Notes: a model not told the origin generated them from the sequence alone. 64,000 nucleotides of DNA from Rhizobium sp. Q54 (GCA_945870035.1 CAMBQQ010000001.1:23809-87808); one strand, 5' to 3'. Shown: positions 51,006-61,867, counted from the stretch's first letter. Made by a program: numbers and translations.

Positions 51006-51893
51006 TCACACCACCGCCCGCAAGTGATCCACCAGCTGCCGCGCATAGGGCGGCAGGGCGTTATAATCGCGCACGCAGATCGACAGATTGCGCACCGCCC
51101 ACGAATCGGTGAGATCGACGGCACGGATGGCCATGGTCTTGGCCGCCCATCGCGCCGTGGTCAGCGGCACCACGCCGACGCCGACATGATTTTCGACCAT
51201 GCGGCAGACCGCGTCGAACGAGCGCAACTGCACGCGCAGGCGCAATGGCCGGCCGATGCGGTTGGCCTTGTCGGCAAGAAAGCGCTGGATCGCGCTGGCG
51301 CGATCGATGCCGACGAAATTGTAATCCAGCGTTTCGGCGAAACTGACGCTGTCGCGCTTGGCCAGTTCATGCCCTCCCGCCACCACCAGCACGAAGCGGT
51401 CGCTGCGAAACGGATAGGTCGTCAGATTGCCGGCATCGACGGTGCCGGCGACGATGCCGATATCGCCGACGCCTTCGGCGATGAGGCCGACGATTTCATC
51501 CGAAAGCCGCTCCTCGATATCGACGCTGACATTCGGGTGTCCGGCAAGAAAGCTGCCGAGCGCCTCTGGCAGAAACTCGGTCAGTGAATTGGTGTTGGAC
51601 AGCACCCGCACCTGTCCGGCCTGGCCGCCGGCATAGACGCCGAGATCTTCCTGGAGCCGTTCGGACTGCTCGAGAATGGTCCGCGCATGGGCCAGCAAGG
51701 TGCGGCCGGCCTGAGTCGGCGTCACGCCCTGGCGGCCGCGCACCAGAAGCTCGGCCCCGAAGGCCAGCTCGAGCTTGCGGATGCGGGTCGATGCGGCGGC
51801 CAGCGCCAGATTGAGCCTTTCCGCGCCGTGCGTAATGCTGCCGGCCTCGACAATGTGCCGGAACAGGTTGAGGTCGGTAAAATCGAACCGCAT
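51006..51893 (-). CDS. LysR family transcriptional regulator
   Basis: N-terminal LysR HTH (DLNLFRHIVEAGSITHGAERLNLALAAASTRIRKLELAFGAELLVRGRQGVTPTQAG). Confidence 0.93.
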   Translation of the reverse strand: MRFDFTDLNLFRHIVEAGSITHGAERLNLALAAASTRIRKLELAFGAELLVRGRQGVTPTQAGRTLLAHARTILEQSERLQEDLGVYAGGQAGQVRVLSNTNSLTEFLPEALGSFLAGHPNVSVDIEERLSDEIVGLIAEGVGDIGIVAGTVDAGNLTTYPFRSDRFVLVVAGGHELAKRDSVSFAETLDYNFVGIDRASAIQRFLADKANRIGRPLRLRVQLRSFDAVCRMVENHVGVGVVPLTTARWAAKTMAIRAVDLTDSWAVRNLSICVRDYNALPPYARQLVDHLRAVV

Positions 51894-52119
51894 GGCGGGA
51901 CCCTGCTACCCTTCTTAATTGGCGAAGGAAGGCTACGTAAACCACATATTGATCAAGCATTTTACAACGTTTAGTTTCGCCTTTGAAGAAGTTATATTTG
52001 GTCCCATTCGAAAGTCGTGGTGCTGCAACCCTCTGGTGCGTTGCGGTAACCGCGTAGTTTGGCTACCAACCGGCCGCGACCGCCGACAGAGTTCCGGTGG
52101 TGCGATGTGGAGAATGACG

Positions 52120-52545
52120 ATGGCCGAGCTTAAGGCTGAACCGACCGCGGGCGGGCGTCCGCGACCCATTTCCCCGCATCTGCAAATTTACCGGCCGATG
52201 CTGACGATGGTGATGTCGATCGTGCATCGCATCACCGGCGCAGCGCTTTACTTCGGCACGCTGCTGCTCGCCTGGTGGCTGGTCTCGGCGGCCTCCGGCC
52301 CCACCGCTTACGCCAATGTCGAATGGTTCATGGGCACGCTGATCGGCCGCGTCGTGCTGTTCGGCTACACTTGGTCGCTGCTGCATCACATGCTCGGCGG
52401 CATCCGCCATCTGATCTGGGACACGTTGCATGGCCTTGAGCCGGCGGATCGCGAAATGCTCACCATCGCCAATCTGGTCGGCTCGATCGCGCTCACCGTC
52501 GTGGTCTGGGTCGTCGGCTATCTCGCCATGGGAGGCCCGCGATGA
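52120..52545 (+). CDS. sdhC: Succinate dehydrogenase cytochrome b556 subunit
   Basis: RPRPISPHLQIYRPMLTMVMSIVHRITGAALY; HHMLGGIRHLIWD. Confidence 0.95.
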   Translation: MAELKAEPTAGGRPRPISPHLQIYRPMLTMVMSIVHRITGAALYFGTLLLAWWLVSAASGPTAYANVEWFMGTLIGRVVLFGYTWSLLHHMLGGIRHLIWDTLHGLEPADREMLTIANLVGSIALTVVVWVVGYLAMGGPR

Positions 52546-52940
52546 TCGGCCAGCGCCCCAACGAAATGCGCACCGCCGCCCGCCGCGTCCGCGGCATGGG
52601 CGCCGCGCGCTCCGGCACCACTCACTTCTGGCATCAGCGCGTCACGTCGGTGGCCGGCGTCTTACTGACGGTCGCGCTGATCGTCATCGTCGTCGCACTG
52701 CTTGGGCGCAGTCACGCCGCCGTGGTGCAGATCCTCGGCTCGCCGCTGGTCGCCATCATCATGCTGCTGTTCATCCTGAACAGCGCCTATCACATGTGGA
52801 TCGGCATGCAGGAGATCATCCTCGATTACCTGCACGACGATAAATTCAAATTCTTGAGTCTGCTGGCGAACACATTCTTTTGCGTCGCTGTAGGCCTGGC
52901 TTCCGCCTTCGCCATTCTCAAGCTTTCGTTCGGAGTCTAA
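52542..52940 (+). CDS. sdhD: Succinate dehydrogenase membrane anchor subunit
   Basis: Three-TM protein between sdhC and sdh[16 protein letters not shown]. Confidence 0.94.
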   Translation: MIGQRPNEMRTAARRVRGMGAARSGTTHFWHQRVTSVAGVLLTVALIVIVVALLGRSHAAVVQILGSPLVAIIMLLFILNSAYHMWIGMQEIILDYLHDDKFKFLSLLANTFFCVAVGLASAFAILKLSFGV

Positions 52941-52944
52941 GGCC

Positions 52945-54780
52945 ATGGCGTCAACAAACGGCAAAGCAAACGGCGGCCCCGCTGTCGGCGGCAAGGCCTA
53001 CCCGATCGAGGACCACAGCTACGACGTCGTGGTTGTCGGCGCCGGCGGCGCGGGCTTGCGCGCTGTCGTCGGCTGCTCGGAAGCGGGACTGCGCACCGCC
53101 TGCATCACCAAGGTCTTCCCGACCCGCTCGCACACTGTCGCGGCGCAAGGCGGCATTGCCGCCGCGCTCGGCAATATGGGCGAGGACGACTGGAAGTGGC
53201 ATATGTACGACACCGTCAAAGGCGCCGACTGGCTCGGCGACCAGGACACGATCGAATATATGTGCCGCAACGCGCCGGCCGCCGTGTACGAGCTTGAGCA
53301 CTGGGGCATGCCGTTCTCGCGCCGCGAGGAAGACGGCAAGATTTATCAGCGCCCGTTCGGCGGCATGACCACACATTACGGCAAGGGCACCGCGCAGCGC
53401 ACCTGCGCCGCCGCCGACCGCACCGGCCACGCCATGCTGCACACGATGTACGGCCAGGCGCTCAAGCATAATGCCGAGTTCTACATCGAGTATTTCGCGC
53501 TCGACATGATCATGGACGAGACCGGCCGCTGCCGCGGCGTCATCGCGCTCAACATGGACGACGGCACGCTGCATCGCTTCACGTCGAACATGACCATCAT
53601 GGCGACCGGCGGCTATGGCCGCACCTATTTCTCCTGCACCTCGGCGCATATCTGCACCGGCGACGGCAACGCCATGGTGCTGCGCGCCGGGTTGCCGTTG
53701 CAGGACATGGAGTTCGTGCAATTCCACCCGACCGGCATCTATCCGGCCGGTTGCCTGATCACCGAAGGCTCGCGCGGCGAAGGCGGCTATCTGGTCAATT
53801 CCGAAGGCGAGCGCTTCATGGAGCGCTACGCGCCATCGGCCAAGGACCTCGCCTCACGCGACGTCGTTTCGCGCTCGATGACCATCGAAATCCGCGAAGG
53901 CCGCGGCGTCGGCAAGGAAAAGGACCACATTTTCCTGCATCTCGATCATCTCGATCCGGCCATTCTGCATGAGCGTCTGCCCGGCATTTCCGAGACCGCG
54001 CGCATTTTCGCCGGCGTCGATATCACCCGCGAGCCGATCCCGGTGCTGCCGACCGTGCACTACAACATGGGTGGCATTGCCACGAACTATCACGGCGAGG
54101 CGCTGACCAAGAAGGACGGCAACCCTGACACCGTGATCCCCGGCCTGATGGCGATCGGCGAAGCGGCTTGCGTCTCGGTGCATGGCGCCAACCGCCTCGG
54201 CTCGAACTCGCTGATCGATCTCGTCGTGTTCGGCCGCGCCGCCGCCCTGCGTTGCGCGGAACTGCTGACGCCCGGTGAAAAGCAGCCCGAACTGCCGAAG
54301 GACTCGGCCGACAAGGCGCTCGCCCGCCTCGACCACTTCCGTTACGCATCCGGCGGTACACCGACCGCGCAGCTTCGCCTGAAGATGCAGAAAGTGATGC
54401 AGAGCAATTGCGCCGTGTTCCGCACCGGCGAAATTCTCGAGGAAGGTCACCAGTTGATCCACCAGGTGTATGGCGGCATGACCGATATCGGCGTGTCCGA
54501 TCGCTCGCTGGTGTGGAATTCGGACCTGATCGAAACGCTGGAACTGGACAATCTTATTTCGCAGGCCGTCGTCACCATGGACTCGGCGCGCAACCGCACC
54601 GAAAGCCGCGGCGGCCACGCCCGCGAGGATTATCCGGACCGCGACGACAAGGAATGGATGAAGCACACTTTGGCGTGGATCGACACCAAGGGCGACGTGA
54701 AGATCGACTACCGTCCGGTGCACACCTACACGCTGACCAACGACGTTTCGTATATCGAACCCAAAGCCCGGGTGTACTAA
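52945..54780 (+). CDS. sdhA: Succinate dehydrogenase flavoprotein subunit
   Basis: [49 protein letters not shown]. Confidence 0.99.
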   Translation: MASTNGKANGGPAVGGKAYPIEDHSYDVVVVGAGGAGLRAVVGCSEAGLRTACITKVFPTRSHTVAAQGGIAAALGNMGEDDWKWHMYDTVKGADWLGDQDTIEYMCRNAPAAVYELEHWGMPFSRREEDGKIYQRPFGGMTTHYGKGTAQRTCAAADRTGHAMLHTMYGQALKHNAEFYIEYFALDMIMDETGRCRGVIALNMDDGTLHRFTSNMTIMATGGYGRTYFSCTSAHICTGDGNAMVLRAGLPLQDMEFVQFHPTGIYPAGCLITEGSRGEGGYLVNSEGERFMERYAPSAKDLASRDVVSRSMTIEIREGRGVGKEKDHIFLHLDHLDPAILHERLPGISETARIFAGVDITREPIPVLPTVHYNMGGIATNYHGEALTKKDGNPDTVIPGLMAIGEAACVSVHGANRLGSNSLIDLVVFGRAAALRCAELLTPGEKQPELPKDSADKALARLDHFRYASGGTPTAQLRLKMQKVMQSNCAVFRTGEILEEGHQLIHQVYGGMTDIGVSDRSLVWNSDLIETLELDNLISQAVVTMDSARNRTESRGGHAREDYPDRDDKEWMKHTLAWIDTKGDVKIDYRPVHTYTLTNDVSYIEPKARVY

Positions 54781-54781
54781 G

Positions 54782-55561
54782 ATGGTCGAAATCACGCTGC
54801 CGAAGAACTCCAAGGTCACCGAAGGCAAGACCTGGCCGCGCACGTCGCACGCCACCAACCTGACCGAGTTCAAGATCTACCGCTGGAATCCGGATGACGG
54901 CGCCAATCCGCACATCGACACTTATTATGTCGATCGCGACAATTGCGGCCCGATGGTTCTCGACGCGCTGATCTGGATCAAGAACAACGTCGACCCGACG
55001 CTGACGTTTCGCCGCTCCTGCCGCGAGGGCGTCTGCGGCTCCTGCGCGATGAACATCGACGGCACCAACACGCTCGCCTGCACCAAGGCGATCGACGACA
55101 ACAAGACGCCGCTCAAGGTCTATCCGCTGCCGCACCAGCCGGTGGTCAAGGATCTGGTGCCGGACCTGAAGAACTTCTACGCGCAATACGCCTCGATCGA
55201 GCCATGGCTGCACACCGTGTCGCCGACGCCTGAAAAGGAATGGAAGCAGAGCCACGAGGACCGCAGCAAGCTCGACGGCATGTACGAATGCATCCTGTGC
55301 GCCTGCTGCTCGACCTCATGCCCGAGCTATTGGTGGAATTCGGATCGTTATCTCGGCCCCGCCGCTTTGTTGCAGGCCAATCGCTGGGTGCAGGATTCGC
55401 GCGATGAGGCGACCGGCGAGCGGCTCGACAATCTCGAGGACCCGTTCCGGCTGTACCGGTGCCACACCATCATGAACTGCTCCAAGGCCTGCCCGAAGGG
55501 GCTCAATCCGGCCAAGGAAATCGCCACGCTGAAGAAGGCGCTGGTCGACAGGCAAGTCTGA
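54782..55561 (+). CDS. sdhB: Succinate dehydrogenase iron-sulfur subunit
   Basis: [43 protein letters not shown]. Confidence 0.99.
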   Translation: MVEITLPKNSKVTEGKTWPRTSHATNLTEFKIYRWNPDDGANPHIDTYYVDRDNCGPMVLDALIWIKNNVDPTLTFRRSCREGVCGSCAMNIDGTNTLACTKAIDDNKTPLKVYPLPHQPVVKDLVPDLKNFYAQYASIEPWLHTVSPTPEKEWKQSHEDRSKLDGMYECILCACCSTSCPSYWWNSDRYLGPAALLQANRWVQDSRDEATGERLDNLEDPFRLYRCHTIMNCSKACPKGLNPAKEIATLKKALVDRQV

Positions 55562-55603
55562 TTTGCAAGTCTGATTTGCAAGTCTAATTTGCAGGTCTGA
55601 TCG
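55552..55603. repeat. 13-bp tandem repeat (about 4 units) at the sdhB stop codon
   Basis: GCAAGTCTGATTT GCAAGTCTGATTT GCAAGTCTAATTT GCAGGTCTGATCG. Confidence 0.9.
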
Positions 55604-55696
55604 GGACAGCTTTTTCGCGATCTCAAATCGACATGGCGCGGGTGGCGCCAGCCGCCGTTATTGCCTAAGCTCCCGGAAATATTTTTTGGGAGGACA

Positions 55697-56692
55697 ATGA
55701 CGATGACGATGCGAATGACGGTCCGCAACCTGGGCCTTTCTCTTCTGGCCGCCGCGCTGCTGACCGGGGCCATCGGGCGCCCGGCTCAGGCGCAGAAATA
55801 TCCCGACCATCCGGTGAAGATCGTCCTTCCGCTCGGCGCTGGCGGCGTCGGCGACATCACCGCGCGCATTCTTGCCGATAAGCTCGGCGAGAAAATGGGC
55901 GAGCGCTTCGTCGTTGAGAACATGCCCGGAGCGGGCGGCATTACCGCGATGCGATCCGTCATTGCGTCCCCCGCCGACGGTTATACTTTGCTGCTGGGAA
56001 CCGGCGGCATTGCCAGTTCCATCCCGCTTTACAAGCAGTTTCCGGTCGACGTCCTGAAGGACCTGACGCCGGTTTCGTCGCTTGGCTATTTCGATTGCCT
56101 TCTGGTCACCAATGGCGAGTCCGAGTTCAAGACGCTGGCCGACTTCCTGAAGGCGGCCAAAGCCAGCCCCGGCAAGCTCAATATCGGCACCATCAGCGCC
56201 GGCGGCGTCCAGAACCTGACGGCGAACTACTTCAAGCAGGCGGCCGGTATCGACGTCGTCGTCGTTCCGTTCAAGACCACGCCGGAAGCGGTTGTCGCGC
56301 TGTTGCGCAACGACGTCCATATGGTGATCGATTTCTACGCCGCGCTCAAAGGCAACGTGGCCGACGGCAAGTTGAAGGCTGTCGCCTGGGCCGGACCGAC
56401 TCCGTCTCCGGCGCTGCCCGATGTAAAAACCGCGGCGTCGCAGGGTGTGAAAGGCTTTGAAGCCAATTCCTGGAACTCGATCTACGTCAAGGCGGGAACG
56501 CCGCCGGCCGTGATCGAAACGATCAACAAGGCGATGCGCGAAGTCCTGAGCGACGCCACCGTCAAGTCCAAATTGCTTGCCCTCGGCATCGACTCGAAGC
56601 CCAGCACGCCGGCCCAGATGGACGCGCAGATGCGCGGCGACATCAAGAAGTGGGCCGAGGTGATCGAGAAGGCCGGCATCGCAAAGCGCTAA
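55697..56692 (+). CDS. Tripartite tricarboxylate transporter substrate-binding protein (Bug/TctC family)
   Basis: Signal peptide; YPDHPVKIVLPLGAGGVGDITARILADKL, VENMPGAGGITAM. Confidence 0.93.
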   Translation: MTMTMRMTVRNLGLSLLAAALLTGAIGRPAQAQKYPDHPVKIVLPLGAGGVGDITARILADKLGEKMGERFVVENMPGAGGITAMRSVIASPADGYTLLLGTGGIASSIPLYKQFPVDVLKDLTPVSSLGYFDCLLVTNGESEFKTLADFLKAAKASPGKLNIGTISAGGVQNLTANYFKQAAGIDVVVVPFKTTPEAVVALLRNDVHMVIDFYAALKGNVADGKLKAVAWAGPTPSPALPDVKTAASQGVKGFEANSWNSIYVKAGTPPAVIETINKAMREVLSDATVKSKLLALGIDSKPSTPAQMDAQMRGDIKKWAEVIEKAGIAKR

Positions 56693-56723
56693 ACGGTCCA
56701 CCGCGCGATCGGAACATTCGTAC

Positions 56724-56759
56724 CGTCCTCACGTTGTTTTAGCCAACAACGTGAGGACG
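56724..56759 (+). promoter_or_regulatory. Perfect 15-bp hairpin sequestering the Shine-Dalgarno of the downstream gene
   Basis: CGTCCTCACGTTGTT-TTAGCC-AACAACGTGAGGACG, then TC-ATG at 56762. Confidence 0.7.
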
Positions 56760-56761
56760 TC

Positions 56762-57238
56762 ATGGCCGACAACGATACCGATCGCGTCTGGGAACTGACG
56801 AAGAAAATTCCGATCTGCATGCTGTCCACATGGACGGGAAAGGAATTGCGCGCCCGGCCGATGGATGCGCGCGCCCGGCCGGACGAAAACACCATTTATT
56901 TCCTGACCGACGCGCGGCACCACAAGGACGATGAGATCGCGCAGTATCCGCAGGTGATGCTGGCCTTCGCCGACACCGACTCGATGAAATTCTTGTCGCT
57001 GTCCGGCCGCGCCATCGTCAGCAACGACCGCGCCAAGATCAAGGAACTCTGGGAGCCGACCGCGCAGGCGTGGTGGAAGGACGAGAACGATCCCAACATC
57101 CGGGTCCTGAAGGTCACCCCGACCGAAGCGGAGTTCTGGGATGGTCCCGGCAAGGTTGTCAGCATGGTCAAAATGATGATGGCCGCCGCCACCGGCAGCC
57201 GCCCGAATATCGGCGAAAACCGCAAGGTTTCGATGTAA
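56762..57238 (+). CDS. Pyridoxamine 5'-phosphate oxidase family protein (general stress protein-like)
   Basis: DRVWELTKKIPICMLSTWTGKELRARPMDARARPDENTIYFLTDARHHKDDEI. Confidence 0.87.
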   Translation: MADNDTDRVWELTKKIPICMLSTWTGKELRARPMDARARPDENTIYFLTDARHHKDDEIAQYPQVMLAFADTDSMKFLSLSGRAIVSNDRAKIKELWEPTAQAWWKDENDPNIRVLKVTPTEAEFWDGPGKVVSMVKMMMAAATGSRPNIGENRKVSM

Positions 57239-57333
57239 TCGGCGCGATTCACACCGATAACCCTCTTCGCGAGGACAACCCGATCCGCAACTTATGCTTG
57301 CCTGAGTTGTATTGCTGACGCACTCTTAGCCTT

Positions 57334-58524
57334 GTGGGGGCTGAGGGTGTCGCGTTGCGTTGGGGCCGCGTTGGATCGGCGATTGTCTTCGTGCTGTTGG
57401 CCGGTGCCTGTGCGCCGGTCAGCCGGTTACCGGCATTGGACGAGAATGCCGTCGAGTCCGAACAGCGTCTTGAGCAGATTGCGCACATCCGCAAATACTA
57501 TGCCGAACTGCACCGCGTCGACACGGTCGCCTTCCGCATCCGCACAGCCAACCGGGCAGACTGCCACGGCTGGGAGTCGGCGCAGATCGGCCTGCATGCG
57601 GCAACGCCGCAGAGCCTGCCGCGCAAGTATCGCTCCTACTCGCGCGAAGCGCTCGATCTGACCTGGGCGCGGCCGACAGTCATCTCGGTGGTGGAGAATT
57701 CGCCGGCGTCAGAGGCCGGCATCGTCAGCGGTGACGAAATCATCGCGTTCAACGGCGAACTCATTCCGGTGACCGGCACCGCCGGCTGGATAGCCGGCTG
57801 GCTCAAGCATCACGGCGCAAGACCCTTGCAAGCGAACATTCGGCGCGACGGCGAAGACCGCACCGTGACCATCAACCCGGTGATGGGCTGCGCTATTCCG
57901 ATAAACTACGTGACCGACGACGTAGTGAACGCATCGACGGACGGCAAAAGGATCACCGTTCATTCTGCCTTCGTCACGCTGACCAAGACTGACGCCCAAC
58001 TCGCGCTTGTGATTGGTCATGAACTGGCGCACGCAAACCTCGGTCACATCGACAAAAGAATTTTCAACGCGGCACTCGGCTGGGTCGGCGGCACAGCAAT
58101 CGATGTCGGCATTCTCGCCGGCGGTATTTCCACAGGCGGCGCCTTTGGCAAGGAGTTCAAAAAAGCGGGGCTGCGCGCCTATAGCGTCAACTTCGAGCGC
58201 GAAGCCGATTATGTCGGTGCTTACTACGCCGCGCGCGCGGGTTACGACCTCAATGGCGTTGAAGAAGTCTGGCGCGCTGTCGGCCTATCGCATCCCGACT
58301 CTATTCGCCTTGCCAGCACTCACCCGATTACCGCAGTGCGTTTCGTGCAAATAAGAAAAGTCGCCGAGGAAATCGCCGACAAGCGCCGGCGCAATCTGCC
58401 GCTGGTGCCGGAATTGAAATTCATGCAGGCAGAAAGCGAGCCGGAGCCGCAAAGCGCCAACACCTCTGATTATGCGCATTCCTTGGAGAGACACAGCTTC
58501 TCCAGCTCCGGAAACGGCTTATAG
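57334..58524 (+). CDS. M48-family metallopeptidase with an N-terminal PDZ domain, probable lipoprotein
   Basis: LLAGAC lipobox-like; PDZ VVENSPASEAGIVSGDEIIAFNG; VIGHELAHANLGH and FEREADYVGAYYA. Confidence 0.83.
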   Translation: MGAEGVALRWGRVGSAIVFVLLAGACAPVSRLPALDENAVESEQRLEQIAHIRKYYAELHRVDTVAFRIRTANRADCHGWESAQIGLHAATPQSLPRKYRSYSREALDLTWARPTVISVVENSPASEAGIVSGDEIIAFNGELIPVTGTAGWIAGWLKHHGARPLQANIRRDGEDRTVTINPVMGCAIPINYVTDDVVNASTDGKRITVHSAFVTLTKTDAQLALVIGHELAHANLGHIDKRIFNAALGWVGGTAIDVGILAGGISTGGAFGKEFKKAGLRAYSVNFEREADYVGAYYAARAGYDLNGVEEVWRAVGLSHPDSIRLASTHPITAVRFVQIRKVAEEIADKRRRNLPLVPELKFMQAESEPEPQSANTSDYAHSLERHSFSSSGNGL

Positions 58525-58895
58525 GCGGCGTTGACGCACTGGTCCTTGGTCGCGGCGACAAACTGGTTCAGCCGCCCGGCATAGAATACCGCTATGTGAG
58601 TTGTGACCCCGGTGTACCGTTTTGCCGAGTCGCGCGAATTCTCCCGAACACAAACAACGTAACGCGGCTCACGGCCGACAGGCATCAGCGCCGGCTCGCT
58701 GATTGCAGCGTCTCGCACGTTGGTCGGATCGCCGAGCGTTTGTCTCAGAGTGTCGAGAATTTCCTGCTTGTAATTGACGGGAACGATATTGGGATCGGGC
58801 TCTTTCGGCTTGCCGAGGTATTCGTTGGCCCCGCAGCCCGCCACCGCCAGAGCAAAGGCGGCAGCAACAGCGATCCGCAGCACGCGTGTCGTCAT
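58470..58895 (-). CDS. Putative lipoprotein of unknown function
   Basis: MTTRVLRIAVAAAFALAVAGCGANEY lipobox; 3' end overlaps the convergent M48 gene. Confidence 0.65.
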   Translation of the reverse strand: MTTRVLRIAVAAAFALAVAGCGANEYLGKPKEPDPNIVPVNYKQEILDTLRQTLGDPTNVRDAAISEPALMPVGREPRYVVCVRENSRDSAKRYTGVTTHIAVFYAGRLNQFVAATKDQCVNAAYKPFPELEKLCLSKECA

Positions 58896-58924
58896 CGGAA
58901 ATCTCCCGGTCGAAAAGGCTTCTC

Positions 58925-60160
58925 TCAATCCTTCTTCAGCGTCCGCTTGCGCTGCGCCAGAGTACGCAGCCGCAACGCATTGAGTTTGATGAACCCTTGC
59001 GCATCCTTCTGGTCATAAGCGCCCTTGTCGTCCTCGAAGGTGACGAGCGTCGAGGAGTAGAGCGACGCCTTGCTCTCGCGCCCGGTGACGATGACATTGC
59101 CCTTGTAGAGCTTGAGCCGCACCTCGCCCTCGACCATCTCCTGCGATTTGTCGATCAGCGCCTGCAACATCTCGCGCTCGGGCGAGAACCAGAAGCCGTT
59201 GTAGATCAGCTCGGCGTAACGCGGCATCAGCTCGTCCTTGAGATGGCCGGCGCCGCGGTCGAGCGTGATCGATTCGATGGCGCGGTGCGCCACCAGCAGG
59301 ATCGAGCCGCCCGGCGTTTCATAGACGCCGCGCGACTTCATGCCGACGAAGCGGTTCTCGACCAGATCGAGCCGGCCGATGCCGTTGTCGTGGCCGAGCT
59401 GGTTGAGCCGCGCCAGGATCGACGCCGGCGACAGCACGACGCCGTCGATCGACACCGCATCGCCCTTGGCAAAACCGATGGTGACCGAGGTCGCCCGGTC
59501 GGGCGCCTCCATCGGCGAGATGGTGCGTTGATAGACGATCGGCGGCGCCTCAACGGCGGGATCTTCGAGAACCTTGCCTTCGGACGACGAATGCAAAAGA
59601 TTGGCGTCGACCGAGAACGGCGACTCGCCTTCCTTGTCCTTGGCGATCGTGATCTGGTGATCGCGCGCGAACTTCAGCAGTTCCTCGCGGCCCTTGAATT
59701 CCCACTCGCGCCACGGCGCGATGATCTTGATGCCGGGCTCGAGCGCATAATAGCCAAGCTCGAAGCGGACCTGATCGTTGCCCTTGCCGGTGGCGCCGTG
59801 ACAGACGGCATCGGCGCCGACCTTTCGCGCGATCTCGATCTGGCGCTTGGCGATCAAGGGCCGCGCGATCGAGGTGCCGAGCAGATACTGGCCTTCATAG
59901 ACGGTGTTGGCGCGAAACATCGGGAAGACGAAGTCGCGAACGAATTCCTCGCGCAGGTCGTCGATGAAAATGTTCTCCGGCTTGATGCCGGCGCGCAGCG
60001 CTTTTTCGCGCGCCGGGGTCAGCTCTTCGCCCTGGCCGAGATCGGCGGTGAAAGTGACGACCTCGCAGCCGTAAGTGGTTTGCAGCCACTTCAGAATGAT
60101 CGAGGTGTCGAGCCCGCCGGAATAGGCCAGCACCACCTTCTTCACATCGCCTTTATTCAT
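58925..60160 (-). CDS. argG: Argininosuccinate synthase
   Basis: [38 protein letters not shown]. Confidence 0.98.
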   Translation of the reverse strand: MNKGDVKKVVLAYSGGLDTSIILKWLQTTYGCEVVTFTADLGQGEELTPAREKALRAGIKPENIFIDDLREEFVRDFVFPMFRANTVYEGQYLLGTSIARPLIAKRQIEIARKVGADAVCHGATGKGNDQVRFELGYYALEPGIKIIAPWREWEFKGREELLKFARDHQITIAKDKEGESPFSVDANLLHSSSEGKVLEDPAVEAPPIVYQRTISPMEAPDRATSVTIGFAKGDAVSIDGVVLSPASILARLNQLGHDNGIGRLDLVENRFVGMKSRGVYETPGGSILLVAHRAIESITLDRGAGHLKDELMPRYAELIYNGFWFSPEREMLQALIDKSQEMVEGEVRLKLYKGNVIVTGRESKASLYSSTLVTFEDDKGAYDQKDAQGFIKLNALRLRTLAQRKRTLKKD

Positions 60161-60321
60161 TGATCGCCCTTGAGAATTAGCCGGAATGCGGCCGAAAATC
60201 CGGTCGGACTATAGGCGGAGCAGCCTTGGGCGCAAGCGCGTCCGGCGTGCGGCCATGGTTGCAATCTGGCACTGTCGTCCCAGGGAATGCAATCTTTTGT
60301 TGTAGACGAAAATTCTCGCCC

Positions 60322-60441
60322 CGTGCCTATGAGATCGTGCCGGACAACGATCCGGCCGCGCTGTCGGGAGGATTGCGCGCACGTATACTCCACCAGGGCA
60401 AGCCGCTTGCCGGGTTGACCTTCGAGGTATCGAAGCCATGA
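60322..60441 (+). pseudogene. Possible 3' remnant of a DUF4198-like gene
   Basis: RAYEIVPDNDPAALSGGLRARILHQGKPLAGLTFEVSKP* resembles an internal DUF4198 segment; no complete ORF. Confidence 0.35.
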
Positions 60442-61547
60442 TGGCAAAGCTGGCGCAAAGGCTGGCACAAGTCCTGTTGCTTTGCCTGTTGTGGCCGGCA
60501 GCCGCGTCCGGCCACGAGATCGGCACCAGCAATGTCCGGCTGACATTGCACGACGACCGCACCTGGTCGGCCGAGATCGCCACCGCGCCGACGGCGCTCG
60601 CCAGCAAGATCGGCCCGCAAGCGGGCCAGCCGCGCGTCGCAGACCTGACCGCCGATATCGTCCGCACGCGGCTGAATGCAGCAACGCAGATCATCGCCGA
60701 CTATATCGAGGTGCGCTTCGACGGCGCGGTATCGCCGGTCCGCGTTTCGGTGGTGCAGGTCGAGATGCCCGCCGACAACGCCCTGCCCGCTTTTGTCGTT
60801 CTGCGCGCCGAAGGACCGGTTCCCGCCAATGCCAAAGTGGTCACATGGCGCTATGGCCTGGTCTATTCGACCTATGCGGTCGTCTTTGCCGAGGAGAGCG
60901 GCGGCAGCCCGGTGACGCAATGGCTCGATAGTGATGCCGAGAGCAAGCCGTTTGATATTCGCGGCAGCCGCCCGCCGCCGTCGCGGCTCGATATCGTCTT
61001 GCAATATCTAACGCTCGGCTTTGAGCATATCGTACCGGAAGGGCTCGACCATATCCTGTTTGTGCTCGGCATTTTCCTTTTGACGCCGCGGCTGAAGCCG
61101 ATCCTGGTGCAGGTTACCGCCTTCACTATCGCGCATTCGGTCACGCTCGGCCTCACGATGTACGGCGTGCTGTCGCTGCCGTCGCACATCGTCGAGCCGC
61201 TGATTTCGCTGTCGATCGCCTATGTCGCCATCGAGAACATCGTCACCTCGAGGCTGACGCCGTGGCGGCCGGTGCTGGTGTTCGGCTTCGGCCTCATTCA
61301 CGGCATGGGCTTTGCCGGCGCGCTCAGTGAGCTGCGTCTGCCGCGCGAGGAGATCATCCCGGCGCTGATCAGCTTCAATGTCGGCATTGAACTGGCGCAG
61401 CTCGCCGTGATCGCCGCCGCCTATTTCGCGGTGTCGTTCTGGGTCGGCGATAAATACTGGTACCGCGCCCGCGTCGTCATGCCGGTCTGCGCGGCCATCG
61501 CCGCCGCCGGCCTGTTCTGGACGGTGCAGCGAATACTGGAAACTTAG
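60438..61547 (+). CDS. HupE/UreJ family membrane protein
   Basis: YLTLGFEHIVPEGLDHILFVLGIFLL, TAFTIAHSVTLGLTMYGV, FGLIHGMGFAGALSE. Confidence 0.88.
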   Translation: MMAKLAQRLAQVLLLCLLWPAAASGHEIGTSNVRLTLHDDRTWSAEIATAPTALASKIGPQAGQPRVADLTADIVRTRLNAATQIIADYIEVRFDGAVSPVRVSVVQVEMPADNALPAFVVLRAEGPVPANAKVVTWRYGLVYSTYAVVFAEESGGSPVTQWLDSDAESKPFDIRGSRPPPSRLDIVLQYLTLGFEHIVPEGLDHILFVLGIFLLTPRLKPILVQVTAFTIAHSVTLGLTMYGVLSLPSHIVEPLISLSIAYVAIENIVTSRLTPWRPVLVFGFGLIHGMGFAGALSELRLPREEIIPALISFNVGIELAQLAVIAAAYFAVSFWVGDKYWYRARVVMPVCAAIAAAGLFWTVQRILET

Positions 61548-61867
61548 GCTGTCACATCCTCGTAGACATCGACATCGGCGGCACCGGCCAACATCGCCCG
61601 CCATCCGGTCAGGAAGGTGCGGATCATCGGATCGCTGGAGACCTTCTGGCGATTCATTTCCATCGCCGCATTGGCCTCGTATTCGATCTCGATGCAGAAT
61701 TGCGCCGGATCGTCGACATTCTGCAGGAAGCGAGGCTTGGTGCCGCCGAGGGCGCGATAGAACGGCGCCGAACTGCGCATCAGCATCAGCACCTGCGCCG
61801 GATCGCCGAGCGCCCGCATTTTCATTTGCAGCACGCGCCGCAGGGCTTTCTCCGCTTCCGCCATCAA
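61544..61867 (-). CDS. Hypothetical protein
   Basis: ORF filling the gap between convergent/divergent neighbours. Confidence 0.5.
   Translation of the reverse strand: MMAEAEKALRRVLQMKMRALGDPAQVLMLMRSSAPFYRALGGTKPRFLQNVDDPAQFCIEIEYEANAAMEMNRQKVSSDPMIRTFLTGWRAMLAGAADVDVYEDVTA

Noticed and set aside
58886-60163. 425-aa plus-strand ORF opposite argG
   Set aside because: Antisense shadow ORF with no domain; argG is certain.
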